From assembly GCF_900114925.1 (NCBI RefSeq), contig NZ_FOUR01000005.1, positions 124,001 to 188,000 of the forward strand: a DNA stretch of 64,000 nucleotides. Direction: 5' to 3'. Source of the DNA: Marinobacter pelagius (lineage in GTDB: Bacteria; Pseudomonadota; Gammaproteobacteria; Pseudomonadales; Oleiphilaceae). Positions 21,629 through 30,563 of the stretch are shown in pieces. Every line of letters starts with the position of its first letter. Within the stretch, counting starts at the first letter, position 1. The position numbers were made by a program, and so were the translations under genes. The notes below the pieces were generated by a model that searched no databases, was not told the origin of the DNA, and was given only the letters and a program-made list of their open reading frames with translations.

Positions 21629-23332
21629 ATGCAAGCAGTACAACAGCAGGACTTCAGGGCGCTGGTGGAGCATCACCCCCGCGCGATCATGTTGTCTACC
21701 ACCGAGCCGCGCATCGCCTACGTCAATCGCAGCTTCCAGGCGGTCACGGGTTACTGCCAGGAAGAGGTCCTCGGAGAGCCACCTTCGGTGCTGAGTTCCG
21801 GATTGCATTCCCAGGACTTCTACCGGGGCATGTGGGAGAGCATCCACACCAACGGGCGCTGGGAAGGGCTGATCTGGAACCGTCGCAAGAACGGCGAAAC
21901 CTACCCGCAATGGCTGTCTATCTACCCAGTGATCCAGGGCTCACGGAAGTTCTACGCCGGCGTGTTCATGGATGTGGGCGATCCGGCGGCCGGGGACGAG
22001 CGCCTGGCCTCCCTGGCCTATTACGATCCGTTGACCGAGCTGCCCAACCGGTCCTTGTTCCAGGAATTCCTGAGAGCCCGGGTGGACCGCCGCCAGGGCA
22101 CTGTTGGCTGCTTCGGGGTACTGTTTATTGATCTTGATTTCTTCAAGTCGATCAACGATCTCCACGGGCATGACTGCGGCGACCAGGTACTCAGGGCAGC
22201 GTCTCGCTGTATCCGGAGTGCCCTGCGGCGTAACGACGTTCTGGCCCGCCTGTCCGGAGATGAGTTTGCCGCCATCGTCGAGGTCGAGAACGATCTGGAA
22301 CTGGAGAACATCGGTGAACGACTGAACCGGGCGTTCCAGGATCCGGTCCGGGTGGATGGCCGTGAGTATTTCCTGTCGGCGTCCGTGGGCGGGGCGATGT
22401 TTCCGGATCACGGGCGAACCAGTGCCGACCTGCTGCAGAACGCGGACCGGGCCATGTATACCGCCAAGGTGGCCGGCCGTGCCTGTTTCCGCCTCTACAG
22501 CGCCGTGGAGAGCGAGCAGGGACGACGGGAACAGCGCTTGTCCGAGGCACTGATCGCCGCTCTAAAGACCGCGCCAGAGCAGTTCCGGGTGGTCTACCAG
22601 CCCCAGTTTGATCTTGCCACGGGGTGCATTGTCGGTTTGGAGGCGCTTTTCCGGTGGTTGCATCCGGAGTTTGGCGAGATTTCGCCGGCGGATTTTGTCC
22701 CTATCGCCGAACACCGGGGTCACATCCATGATTTGACTGAGCACCTTTTGCGATGCGTCCAGTCAGATCTCGACAGTGTCTCCGGGGAACAGCTGCCCCA
22801 GGGACTGCGCCTGGCCATCAATATTTCCGCCCGGCAGATTACCGATACCCGCCTGGACCAGGTGCTCGGACCCTTTTTTGATCGCCTGGCGGCCCTGGGC
22901 TGGCGGCCGGAGCTGGAAATCACGGAGACCCACCTGATGAGTCTTTCCAGCCGTTGTCTGCAGCGGCTGCGGAGGTTCGGAGAGCAGGGTGTTGGCGTGG
23001 CCATCGATGATTTCGGAACCGGCTATTCCTCCCTCGCGTACCTGCATACCCTGCCGGTGCAGGTCCTGAAGATTGATCGCCAGTTTACCCGGCAACTGGG
23101 AACTGATGCCCGGGACGCACGCATTGTCTCCGCCATTCTCGGCATTGCCGAGGCCCTTGGGCTGGAAGTGGTGGCTGAAGGAATCGAGAGTGAGGAACAG
23201 CTGGAAAAACTGCGCCAGCTTCGGTGTCACCGGGGCCAGGGCTATCTGCTCGGCAAGCCCCTGGGATGGGGGCAGGTTGTTGATGTTCTGATTGATGGAC
23301 ATCAATTCCGGTATGATTATATGGCTTCCTGA
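21629..23332 (+). CDS. PAS-GGDEF-EAL c-di-GMP signalling protein
   Basis: A 567-residue cytoplasmic protein: PAS domain (about 8-120), GGDEF domain (about 130-290) and EAL domain (about 305-560). The GGDEF signature reads SGDEF with an intact upstream inhibitory RRND site, so cyclase activity is possible but not certain. The EAL domain keeps the catalytic set: LEALFRW, NISARQ, ITETH, DDFGTGYSS, LKIDR, EGIES and QGYLLG, so phosphodiesterase activity is likely. AAGAGAG precedes the ATG. A 17-base motif upstream of it recurs upstream of the next gene. Confidence 0.92.
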   Translation: MQAVQQQDFRALVEHHPRAIMLSTTEPRIAYVNRSFQAVTGYCQEEVLGEPPSVLSSGLHSQDFYRGMWESIHTNGRWEGLIWNRRKNGETYPQWLSIYPVIQGSRKFYAGVFMDVGDPAAGDERLASLAYYDPLTELPNRSLFQEFLRARVDRRQGTVGCFGVLFIDLDFFKSINDLHGHDCGDQVLRAASRCIRSALRRNDVLARLSGDEFAAIVEVENDLELENIGERLNRAFQDPVRVDGREYFLSASVGGAMFPDHGRTSADLLQNADRAMYTAKVAGRACFRLYSAVESEQGRREQRLSEALIAALKTAPEQFRVVYQPQFDLATGCIVGLEALFRWLHPEFGEISPADFVPIAEHRGHIHDLTEHLLRCVQSDLDSVSGEQLPQGLRLAINISARQITDTRLDQVLGPFFDRLAALGWRPELEITETHLMSLSSRCLQRLRRFGEQGVGVAIDDFGTGYSSLAYLHTLPVQVLKIDRQFTRQLGTDARDARIVSAILGIAEALGLEVVAEGIESEEQLEKLRQLRCHRGQGYLLGKPLGWGQVVDVLIDGHQFRYDYMAS

Positions 23333-23341
23333 CCCGGTGAT

Positions 23342-23358
23342 TGCAAAATATGGCTAGG
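23342..23358 (+). promoter_or_regulatory. Shared upstream motif TGCAAAATATGGCTAGG
   Basis: Second copy of the motif at 21533-21549, one mismatch, here upstream of the AraC-type regulator. Its A/T core could also serve as a -10 element. Confidence 0.4.
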
Positions 23359-23413
23359 GTTTCGGGGCGTTTTCCAATAAAAAGAGCAAAGTCCCTCAAG
23401 ATCGTGTGGTTTT

Positions 23414-24373
23414 ATGTCCCGGGAACCCTTGGCAACCGTTGCACTGGACAGCTTCCTCCGCCTGAATCGCACTTCGCTGTCAGAATTCCAGGCCGCGCTG
23501 CGGCTGTTGACGGCCTTGCCGTCGATCCAGTGCAGATCAACAGACAACAGTGATTCCGCTGTTGGCGCCCTCTATGTCGTGCCGTCTGACCGTGGCACGG
23601 TCATTTGCCTGGCGGTGGAGCAGGCATTGAAGATCGCCGGCTGGGATTCCCCCGTGCCCTTGTGGTTGCGTGTCCTGGCAGGCCAGGTGCATATCGGTGA
23701 GAGTTCCGCGGAGCGAGACATGCAAAGCGGGGCCTGCCGTACCGCCCCCGGGTCTTTGACGTTGCACCTGGCCGCAGGCACCCGGTTGGTGATGGTCATC
23801 CCCTCAGAAGCTGCACTGACAGCCCTCGGACAAGTCCCCCGATCCGTCTCCGGCAGCACGATCTGTTGCCTGATTGACCGGTTCATTTTGCAGGCAAGGT
23901 TTTTCCTGGACAGTGAGCAGACAGAAGCGGGCACCCGGCAGCTGATTTCGCGCCTGGATGAACTGGAGACAACAGGTCAGGTTCTCGCCGATCTGGTGTT
24001 GCCGGTGCTGGATCGCCGAATAAAGCGAGCCATCGACCGGATCCGAAGTGAACCGGACTGGCAGTTCGACCTGCCGGAGCTGGCCAGTCATGCCGGGGCC
24101 AGCGAACGAAACCTCTATTACCTGATGAAACGGGAAACCGGGATGACGCCCTACCGTTTCTACCAGCGTTGCCGGCTGGTCCGTGTTCGGCGCCGGCTGG
24201 TGGATTGTCAGTGCGAGGTGCCACACATCTCACGCTATGCCGCTGACGAAGGCTTCAGCCATCTGGGGCGCTTTGCCGCGCTGTATCGGGAGCATTTCGG
24301 CGAACTGCCGAGCGAGACCATTCAGTGGCGCCGGGCGCTCCTGGACCGGCCAGCCGGCAAGCAGGCCAGCTGA
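23414..24373 (+). CDS. AraC-family transcriptional regulator
   Basis: 319 residues. The C-terminal part (about 205-305) carries two helix-turn-helix units of AraC type: FDLPELASHAGASERNLYYL and ISRYAADEGFSHLGRFAALY with FGELPSE at the end. The N-terminal 190 residues match no family I recognise and probably sense a ligand or mediate dimerisation. No strong ribosome site precedes the ATG. It lies between the c-di-GMP gene and the RND efflux operon, with a terminator between it and the convergent efflux genes; it could regulate either neighbour. Confidence 0.83.
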   Translation: MSREPLATVALDSFLRLNRTSLSEFQAALRLLTALPSIQCRSTDNSDSAVGALYVVPSDRGTVICLAVEQALKIAGWDSPVPLWLRVLAGQVHIGESSAERDMQSGACRTAPGSLTLHLAAGTRLVMVIPSEAALTALGQVPRSVSGSTICCLIDRFILQARFFLDSEQTEAGTRQLISRLDELETTGQVLADLVLPVLDRRIKRAIDRIRSEPDWQFDLPELASHAGASERNLYYLMKRETGMTPYRFYQRCRLVRVRRRLVDCQCEVPHISRYAADEGFSHLGRFAALYREHFGELPSETIQWRRALLDRPAGKQAS

Positions 24374-24394
24374 GTCATTCCCTGATCCCCAAAG

Positions 24395-24430
24395 AAAAAG
24401 CCCGGTTACCGGAAGGTAAGCGGGCTTTTT
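24395..24430. terminator. Bidirectional intrinsic terminator
   Basis: AAAAAGCCCG and CGGGCTTTTT flank an inner ACC/GGT stem, giving a T-run on either strand. It sits between the convergent AraC-type and RND efflux genes. Confidence 0.85.
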
Positions 24431-24442
24431 CAGTTGCGGAGG

Positions 24443-27400
24443 TCAGTGACCTGTGGCCGGTTTTCCGGCTTCGGCCTCGTCACCATACTCATCGGCGGCC
24501 GAACCGTGATGATCCCGCGCCAGCAGGATGTAGAAGGCCGGCAGCACGAAGATGGTGAACAGGGTGCCAATGCCCAGGCCGGCACTGATGGTCAGGCCGA
24601 TGGCAAAACGGCTCTCCGCACCGGGGCCGACGGCGATCAGCAGCGGTACCATGGCGAAGATCAGGGCCAGGGAGGTCATGATGATCGGGCGCAGGCGGAT
24701 AGCCGCCGCTTCGATCACTGCCTGCACCTTGTCCAGGCCACGTTCTTTCTGCAACAGGTTGGCGAACTCCACGATCAGGATACCGTTTTTCGACACCACC
24801 CCGATCAGGGTGATCAGCCCCACCTGGGTATAGATGTTCATGGAGGCGAAGCCCAGCACGATGAACGCCATGGCACCGGCCACGGACATGGGCACCGACA
24901 CCAGAATGATGAACGGATCACGCCAGCTTTCGAACTGGGCGGCCAGCACCAGGTAGATCACCAGCAGCGACAGGAAGAAGGTCACCACCAGGGCACTGCC
25001 CTGGGTCGCCAGCTGGCGGGTCTGCCCGGTATAATCCGAGCTGAAGCCCTGGGGGAAGACCTCGTCGGCGGTCTGCTCCATGAAGTCCATGGCATCACCA
25101 AGGGCTACGCCCGGCATCACTACCCCTTGCAGGGTGAGTGAGTTCAGCTGGTTGAACTGGGTCCGGTTGGACGGCTCGACATCGTGACTGAAGCTCACAA
25201 CACTGCCCAGGGGCACCAGGCCGCCAACGTCCGTACGGATGTAGTAATCGTTGAGAGCCTGTTCATCCAGTCGGAATTTCTGGTCGACCTGGGGAATCAC
25301 CTGGTAGGAGCGGCCCTCCATGCTGAACCGGTTGATATAGCCGCCGCCGAGCATGCTGGACAGGGCCTGGCCGATGTCCTGCATGGACAGGCCCAGGTCC
25401 GCGACCCGGTCCCGATCCACGTTGATGCGGGTGATCGGCCGGTCGAAGTTGATGGATTTCTGCAGGAACATGAAGTTGCCGCTGGCCATGGCCTTGCCCT
25501 GCAGCTCGTCCGCCACCTGATCCAGTTGCTCGTAGCTGCTGCCAGTGGTGATGACAAACTGGAACGGCAGGCCGCCGCCGGAGCCCGGCAGGGACGGCCG
25601 CGGGAAGACCGCGGTTTGCAGCCCGGTGACGTTCTTAAGCTCGGCATCGAGCATCGGTTGCACTTCAAACTGGCTCACCTCCCGCTCGCTCCAGGGCTTC
25701 ATCTTGAAACCGCCGAACACCGCGTTGGGGCCGGTGATGCCGAGAATCATGAAGTCCTCGTTGTAACCGGGCACGGTGGCCATGCGCTCCTGAACCTCGT
25801 TGCCGTGCTCGCGCAGGTAGTCGAGGGTGGCGGTCTGGGGTCCGAGGCCCTGGTAGAACAGAATGCCCTGGTCCTCGGTGGGCGCCAGTTCGTTCTGGCT
25901 CATCATCACCATGAAGTAGATGGAACCCAGCACCACCACGGCAAAGAACACCACCACGGATTTGGTCTGCATCAGTGACGCCAGGGCCGACTTGTAGGCA
26001 TTCGAGAGACCGTTGAAGGTTTTCTCCACCAGTACCTCGAAGCGCCCCGGATTGCCGTGGGGTTTGAGTACCTTGCCGGACAGCATGGGGGAGAGTGTCA
26101 GCGCCACGATGCCGGAGATCACCACGGTGCCGGCGAGGGTGAAGGCGAATTCGGTGAACAGCGAGCCCACCAGACCTCCCATGAAACCGATAGGCGCGTA
26201 AACCGCCACCAGGGTGGTGGTCATGGCGATGATCGGCACGGCCATTTCCCGGGCCCCGTTGATGGCGGCTTCGAACCGGGACTCGCCCTGTTCGATGTGC
26301 CGGTGCACGTTCTCCACCATGATGATGGCGTCATCCACCACGAGACCGATGGCCAGCACCATGGACAGCAACGTCAGCAGGTTCAGGGAGAACCCGAACA
26401 TCAGCATGACGAAGGCACCGCCGATCAGGGACAGCGGCACCGCCACCGAAGGCACTACCGAGGCACGGATGGAGCCAAGGCACAGGAAGACCACCACCAG
26501 AACGATGACCAGTGCTTCGAGCAGGGTCTTGATTACCTCGTTGATGGAGTCTTCGATGAAGTCGGAGGCGTCATAGGCGAGCCGGACATCCAGGCCCGCG
26601 GGCAGCTGGCTCTCGATATCCGGCAGTGCGTCCTTGACCAGCCCTGCCACCGTCAACGGGTTGGCACCGGGGGCCAGCTCGATGGCAACGTAGGTGGCCG
26701 GCTGACCCTTGTACAGCGCCAGCTCGTCGTAGGTTTCCGAGCCCAGCTCCACGCGGGCAATGTCCTGGAGCCGGATCTGGGTGCCGTCCCGGGTTTTCAC
26801 CACAAGGTTGCGGAACTGGTCCGGGTCGGCCACATCGGTATCGCTGGTCATGGCTATTTCAACATACTGGCCCTTGGTGTTGCCCACCGCGGCCTGGTAG
26901 TTGTTGGCCCGGAGTTTGGCGACCACTTCCGGCGGGGTCATGTCGACGGCGGCCAGTCGCTCGGGATCCAGCCATACCCGCAGGGCGAACTTGCGGCCGA
27001 ACAGGCGGGCCTTGCCGACGCCCGGGAGCGCCTGCAGCTTGGGCTGAACCACCCGGGTCAGGTAGTCGGTTATCTGCGGTACGGCCAGCTCGGTGCTGTA
27101 GAAAGCGATATACATCAGCGCGGTGGAATCGCCGGTGGTGGACGTGATCACCGGGTCCTGCGCCTCTGCGGGCAGCACGTTGCGCTGACTGGCTACCTTG
27201 GCCTGGATCTCGGCCAGGGCGGCATTGGCATCATAGTTCAGCTCCATCTTCGCCTCGATGGTGGAGACGCCCTGGGAGCTGGTGGAGGTCAGGTAATCGA
27301 TACCACTGGCTTCAGCAATGGCCTGTTGCAGGGGCGTGGTGATGAAGCCCTTGATCAGGTCGGAGCTGGCACCGGGGTAGGCCGTGGTTACGGTTACTGT

Positions 27401-27529
27401 CGTGCTCTCGAGTTCCGGATACTGCCGGATCTCCATCTCCATGGCGGCCCGGGCACCGAGCAGCAGGATCAGCAGGCTGACCACCGTCGCGAGTACCGGA
27501 CGGTGGATGAATATGTCGGTAAATCGCAT
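24443..27529 (-). CDS. RND-family (HAE1) multidrug efflux inner-membrane transporter
   Basis: 1028 residues, the usual length for AcrB-type proton-driven efflux pumps. It begins MRFTDIFIHRPVLATVV, has two large periplasmic loops, and the TM4 proton relay GLVVDDAIIMVENVHRHI with paired aspartates. The ATG overlaps the membrane-fusion gene stop by one base (TAATG). No outer-membrane factor gene is next to it, so the pump probably uses a TolC-type protein encoded elsewhere. Substrates cannot be inferred. Confidence 0.93.
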   Translation of the reverse strand: MRFTDIFIHRPVLATVVSLLILLLGARAAMEMEIRQYPELESTTVTVTTAYPGASSDLIKGFITTPLQQAIAEASGIDYLTSTSSQGVSTIEAKMELNYDANAALAEIQAKVASQRNVLPAEAQDPVITSTTGDSTALMYIAFYSTELAVPQITDYLTRVVQPKLQALPGVGKARLFGRKFALRVWLDPERLAAVDMTPPEVVAKLRANNYQAAVGNTKGQYVEIAMTSDTDVADPDQFRNLVVKTRDGTQIRLQDIARVELGSETYDELALYKGQPATYVAIELAPGANPLTVAGLVKDALPDIESQLPAGLDVRLAYDASDFIEDSINEVIKTLLEALVIVLVVVFLCLGSIRASVVPSVAVPLSLIGGAFVMLMFGFSLNLLTLLSMVLAIGLVVDDAIIMVENVHRHIEQGESRFEAAINGAREMAVPIIAMTTTLVAVYAPIGFMGGLVGSLFTEFAFTLAGTVVISGIVALTLSPMLSGKVLKPHGNPGRFEVLVEKTFNGLSNAYKSALASLMQTKSVVVFFAVVVLGSIYFMVMMSQNELAPTEDQGILFYQGLGPQTATLDYLREHGNEVQERMATVPGYNEDFMILGITGPNAVFGGFKMKPWSEREVSQFEVQPMLDAELKNVTGLQTAVFPRPSLPGSGGGLPFQFVITTGSSYEQLDQVADELQGKAMASGNFMFLQKSINFDRPITRINVDRDRVADLGLSMQDIGQALSSMLGGGYINRFSMEGRSYQVIPQVDQKFRLDEQALNDYYIRTDVGGLVPLGSVVSFSHDVEPSNRTQFNQLNSLTLQGVVMPGVALGDAMDFMEQTADEVFPQGFSSDYTGQTRQLATQGSALVVTFFLSLLVIYLVLAAQFESWRDPFIILVSVPMSVAGAMAFIVLGFASMNIYTQVGLITLIGVVSKNGILIVEFANLLQKERGLDKVQAVIEAAAIRLRPIIMTSLALIFAMVPLLIAVGPGAESRFAIGLTISAGLGIGTLFTIFVLPAFYILLARDHHGSAADEYGDEAEAGKPATGH

Positions 27530-28632
27530 TATTCAGACGCCTCCTGCGTTTGCGCGGAGTCTTCCTGGATCTCTACTTTCTGGCCCGCCCGCAGCCGCAA
27601 CAGGGCCTTGGATACCACGGTCTCTCCGGCTTCCAGGCCGGACAGGATGGCTACCCGGCCTTCCCGAGTCTGACCCGTTGTAACGGTCCGGCGGTTGACG
27701 ACCAGTTCGCCGTTGTCGTTTTCCTCGACCACGAACACGAAGTCGCCGTAGGTGTTGTAGGAAATGGCCGTCCGGGGCACGGTCACCACCTCGTTGTCCT
27801 CGGGCTGAAGGGTCATGATCGTGGCAAACATGCCCGGGCGCAGCAGCTGTTCGTCATTCTTCAGGGTGCCGCGAACGCGCACGGTACGGGTTTCCGGGTT
27901 AACCGAGGTGTTGATGGCACTGATCTCACCCTCGAACTCGGCGTCCGGGACCGCCGCAACGGTGGCTTTCACCGGGAAGCCCGTTGCGATATCGGCCAGG
28001 TTCTTTTCAGACAGGGTGTAGTCAACGTAAATCGGGTTGAGCATGTTGATCTCGACAATCGGTGTGCCGGTGGCAATGTACTCACCCTGGTCCACCATCC
28101 GGATGCCCACCGTGCCGTCAAACGGCGCCCGGATGATTTTCTTGTTGAGCTGGGCTTCCGCCTCGTTCACCCGTGCCCGGGCCGCGTCGTAGTTGGCCTT
28201 GGCCTGGTCGTACTGGGACTGGGACACGGCGCGCTTGGGCAGCAGGTCGGATACCCGCTTGAATTCCTGTTGCGCCAGCTGGGCTTCGGCCCGGCGGGTG
28301 CGCAGCGCTGCCTCGTCGATCTCTGCGTTCAGGCGGATCAGCACGTCGCCCTGCTGGACGGTATCGCCGGATTCGAAGTTGATGCTCTCGATGACGCCGG
28401 GCACCTCGTTGGCAATCTCGATACCATTGATGGCTTCAATGCTGCCAACGGCCTTGATGGAGGGGGTCCATTGTTCGGTGCGGGCATCGGTCGCGGAAAT
28501 CTTGGCCGGCGGTTGCGGCTGGGACATTTGCTCCTTCATTTGGCCGAACTGGTAGAACTTGTAGCCAAAGATGCCACCAAGGACGACGCCAAGAAAAATA
28601 ATGACAATGATGAAGCGGGAAGCAGTGCGCAT
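27529..28632 (-). CDS. RND periplasmic adaptor (membrane fusion protein)
   Basis: 367 residues: one N-terminal membrane anchor (FIIVIIFLGVVLGGIFGYKF) without a lipobox, a barrel-sandwich/lipoyl domain (GVIESINFESGDTVQQGDVL), a coiled-coil hairpin (about 115-165) and the beta-barrel domain. It links the RND pump to an outer-membrane channel. It is the first gene of the two-gene efflux operon. Confidence 0.92.
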   Translation of the reverse strand: MRTASRFIIVIIFLGVVLGGIFGYKFYQFGQMKEQMSQPQPPAKISATDARTEQWTPSIKAVGSIEAINGIEIANEVPGVIESINFESGDTVQQGDVLIRLNAEIDEAALRTRRAEAQLAQQEFKRVSDLLPKRAVSQSQYDQAKANYDAARARVNEAEAQLNKKIIRAPFDGTVGIRMVDQGEYIATGTPIVEINMLNPIYVDYTLSEKNLADIATGFPVKATVAAVPDAEFEGEISAINTSVNPETRTVRVRGTLKNDEQLLRPGMFATIMTLQPEDNEVVTVPRTAISYNTYGDFVFVVEENDNGELVVNRRTVTTGQTREGRVAILSGLEAGETVVSKALLRLRAGQKVEIQEDSAQTQEASE

Positions 28633-28906
28633 AGTTCAGACCCTGGAATCTGTGTCCATTGAGTGTTGATGCCTCGGATCAACACAGGTGATATTGGAGG
28701 CGGTTATTTTTTCCGTAAAACGTAGCATCCTATAAAAAAACGGAAGGGGTTGTCACCGTTTTGACAGTCTTTAAGACCAAATTCAGAAAGCAGAGCGAAA
28801 AGCAGTATCCGGGGGACGCAATGCGCTACCCCCGTTTGCCGGACACTGGTATTTTCCATATCGCAGGTGACACAATTACGACCGCATGCCAAAAGGGGAT
28901 TAGCCC
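28633..28906. other. Divergent intergenic region (efflux operon / J-domain gene)
   Basis: 274 bases without a supported gene. It holds A/T-rich stretches, a TTCCGT/ACGGAA inverted repeat with a 23-base spacer near 28709-28743 that could be an operator for the efflux operon, and a CGGGGG/CCCCCG imperfect hairpin near 28810-28835. No regulator gene lies here. Confidence 0.4.
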
Positions 28907-29410
28907 ATGCAGTGGATTCTCGGCCTGGCGCTGGCCGCGGCCGTTTTCGTTATTCTGAAACGCTGGGGCGCATTGACGCCGGAAAAGAAAAAAGATGCCG
29001 TCTGGAAGAGCGTTCTGGTGGTCGGTGGCGCCCTGTTGTTGTTCATGGTGCTGACCGGACGGGTCCATGTCATTACTGCGGCCATTGCGGCGGTGATCCC
29101 CCTGCTGCGCAAGGCGCCTGCCCTGTTGAAGTATGCCCCGGCGCTGGCCCGGATAATGGGCAGGGAGATCCCCGATCCGGGGGTTGATTCCCGGCAGCAG
29201 GCCGGCCAGAGTCCGCCATCGGACAGTGATATGTCCGAGCGCGAGGCCTGTGAGATACTCGGAGTGCAGCCCGGGTGCCCGAAGGAGGACGTCATTGCGG
29301 CCCATCGCCGGCTGATCCAGAAGCTGCACCCGGACCGGGGCGGCAACGACTACCTCGCCGCCAAAATCAACGAAGCCAAACAGGTGCTGCTGAAGAAGGC
29401 CCGGGTCTGA
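28907..29410 (+). CDS. Membrane-anchored C-terminal J-domain protein
   Basis: 167 residues. The N-terminus has a membrane helix ([18 protein letters not shown]) and a second hydrophobic stretch at about 40-65; the C-terminus (about 110-167) is a short J domain with [21 protein letters not shown] and HPDRGGND, the DnaK-stimulating HPD motif. The layout is like mitochondrial Pam18/Tim14. It presumably recruits DnaK to the inner membrane. The client is unknown. Confidence 0.85.
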   Translation: MQWILGLALAAAVFVILKRWGALTPEKKKDAVWKSVLVVGGALLLFMVLTGRVHVITAAIAAVIPLLRKAPALLKYAPALARIMGREIPDPGVDSRQQAGQSPPSDSDMSEREACEILGVQPGCPKEDVIAAHRRLIQKLHPDRGGNDYLAAKINEAKQVLLKKARV

Positions 29411-29411
29411 G

Positions 29412-30209
29412 TCAGGGCACAATCTCCACTTTAACCTCCACGCTGCGGCTGCCGGAGCGGTTGCTCTCCACCTGGTAGGCGATGCCACTGTTACTGCGTG
29501 TGCTGCTCCGGGCTATGCTGCCCAGGGAAACCCATTGCCCGGGCTCGACCCGCCGGATAGTCAGCAGCGCTTCCGTCTCATAGCCCTGGATCTGCGCCGG
29601 GTCCTCCTCGAACGAAACAATATTCAGTTCAACGGCCTGACCGGAAATGACCTGGGGGCTGACCAGAAAACCGCTCCGGGTTTCCACCTGCTCGAGAAAC
29701 GCCGCCGGATTCCGGCCGCCACGGATGGCGATGGGCAGGGTGCGCACCTGGCCGGAGGTGATGTGGGCGGTCTGGCCATCCTGCACCATCAGGGTTCGCT
29801 GCTGGTTGCTGCCGCTGCTGGAGCTTTTGCGCTCCACGGTCACACCGACGTTCCCGTCCCGGGCTGAAACACCGGCCCCCGAGCGCTCGCCACTGACCTC
29901 CTCCCGGGTCCTCACCGTAATCCGGAGCTGGGCGGGCGCCACGTCCAGTGACTCCACCAGAGTGCCGATCTCATCCAGCAAACGGGGCTCGCCCCGCACC
30001 ATCAGCTGCTGTCCCCGGGCGGTCACTGTGACCGGGGCATCGGCATACAGGTCCCGGATCTGGGCGGCCACGTCTTCAGCGGGGCGGGCATCCAGCTGGT
30101 AACTGCGGGTCTCGGTCTGGGCATGGGCCGACACGGAGGTGAGCCAGATGGGCACGAGGATGACGAACAGGACCAGTAAACGGCGCAGGCTGACGTGGAA
30201 CGAGGGCAT
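29412..30209 (-). CDS. Secretin N-domain-like exported protein without a channel domain
   Basis: 265 residues from the ATG at 30209, chosen for the GCGGAG ribosome site; a longer frame exists upstream. A signal peptide ends at SAHAQ. Residues 30-110 resemble the short N-domains of type II/III secretins (YQLDARPAEDVAAQIRDLY, VTARGQQLMVRGEPRLLDEI, LVESLDVAPAQLRITVRTRE), followed by a beta-rich C-terminal part, but the secretin gate domain is missing. It converges on the J-domain gene with a one-base gap. Role unknown; perhaps an envelope scaffold or secretin decoy. Confidence 0.7.
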   Translation of the reverse strand: MPSFHVSLRRLLVLFVILVPIWLTSVSAHAQTETRSYQLDARPAEDVAAQIRDLYADAPVTVTARGQQLMVRGEPRLLDEIGTLVESLDVAPAQLRITVRTREEVSGERSGAGVSARDGNVGVTVERKSSSSGSNQQRTLMVQDGQTAHITSGQVRTLPIAIRGGRNPAAFLEQVETRSGFLVSPQVISGQAVELNIVSFEEDPAQIQGYETEALLTIRRVEPGQWVSLGSIARSSTRSNSGIAYQVESNRSGSRSVEVKVEIVP

Positions 30210-30256
30210 TGGCACTCCGCAAAGACAGGATAAACGGAAAAACTTCGGCCTCCGGG

Positions 30257-30286
30257 TTGCCAAGGCGGAAACCGGAGGTATATATT
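30257..30286 (+). promoter_or_regulatory. Promoter candidate for the DAHP synthase leader
   Basis: TTGCCA at 30257-30262 and TATATT at 30281-30286 with an 18-base spacer (16 if TATATA at 30279 is used). It lies about 70 bases upstream of the aromatic leader peptide, leaving room for a 5' untranslated segment. Confidence 0.5.
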
Positions 30287-30353
30287 GAAAAGCATGAAGA
30301 CCACAAACGCGACCTGTCAATTGAATGTTCTGCAAGCTTTCGGGGTAAAACCG

Positions 30354-30431
30354 ATGGCTTCAGTCGCGGCTGTGTTTTTTTGGTGGTTTGGTTATGGCTT
30401 TTATTTTAGCCAGAACCCGGGCCGCCCATAG
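30354..30431 (+). CDS. Aromatic-residue leader peptide of the DAHP synthase gene (25 residues)
   Basis: A short frame starts at ATG 30354, eight bases after GGGG, and stops at TAG 30429-30431. Codons 8-18 read F-F-W-W-F-G-Y-G-F-Y-F: nine of eleven residues are Phe, Trp or Tyr, the end products of the pathway that DAHP synthase opens. Downstream come a stem at 30459-30485 and an intrinsic terminator at 30496-30532 only 31 bases before the synthase start. This is the arrangement of ribosome-mediated attenuation. The frame is too short and in the wrong context to be a protein gene. Confidence 0.85.
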   Translation: MASVAAVFFWWFGYGFYFSQNPGRP

Positions 30432-30458
30432 GATTTTGATCCGACGAATTACGAGGAA

Positions 30459-30485
30459 GGCAGCCCGGCAGTAACCCAGGCTGCC
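30459..30485 (+). promoter_or_regulatory. Leader hairpin before the DAHP synthase terminator
   Basis: GGCAGCC at 30459-30465 pairs with GGCTGCC at 30479-30485 over a 13-base loop. It sits 28 bases after the leader stop codon and may act as the pause or competing stem of the attenuator. Confidence 0.5.
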
Positions 30486-30495
30486 ACCGGACTCG

Positions 30496-30532
30496 AAAAA
30501 GCCCCGACTGGTAGCCCAGCCGGGGCTTTTTT
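30496..30532 (+). terminator. Attenuator terminator upstream of the DAHP synthase gene
   Basis: AAAAAGCCCCG pairs with CGGGGCTTTTTT, continued by CTGG/CCAG around a four-base loop, followed by a T-run. It lies between the leader peptide and the gene, and no room is left for a promoter downstream, so transcription must pass through it. Confidence 0.85.
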
Positions 30533-30563
30533 GATTCTGACCAAGGGAAACGGGAACACCGAT

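Noticed and set aside
26057..27673. A 538-codon frame antisense to the RND transporter
   Set aside because: His/Gly/Asp-rich shadow translation; the opposite strand encodes an intact efflux pump.
30209..30409. A 66-codon frame ending in aromatic residues upstream of DAHP synthase
   Set aside because: It overlaps the leader in another frame, starts inside the divergent gene and only by T/G-richness ends in aromatic codons; the 25-codon frame with a ribosome site is the better candidate.
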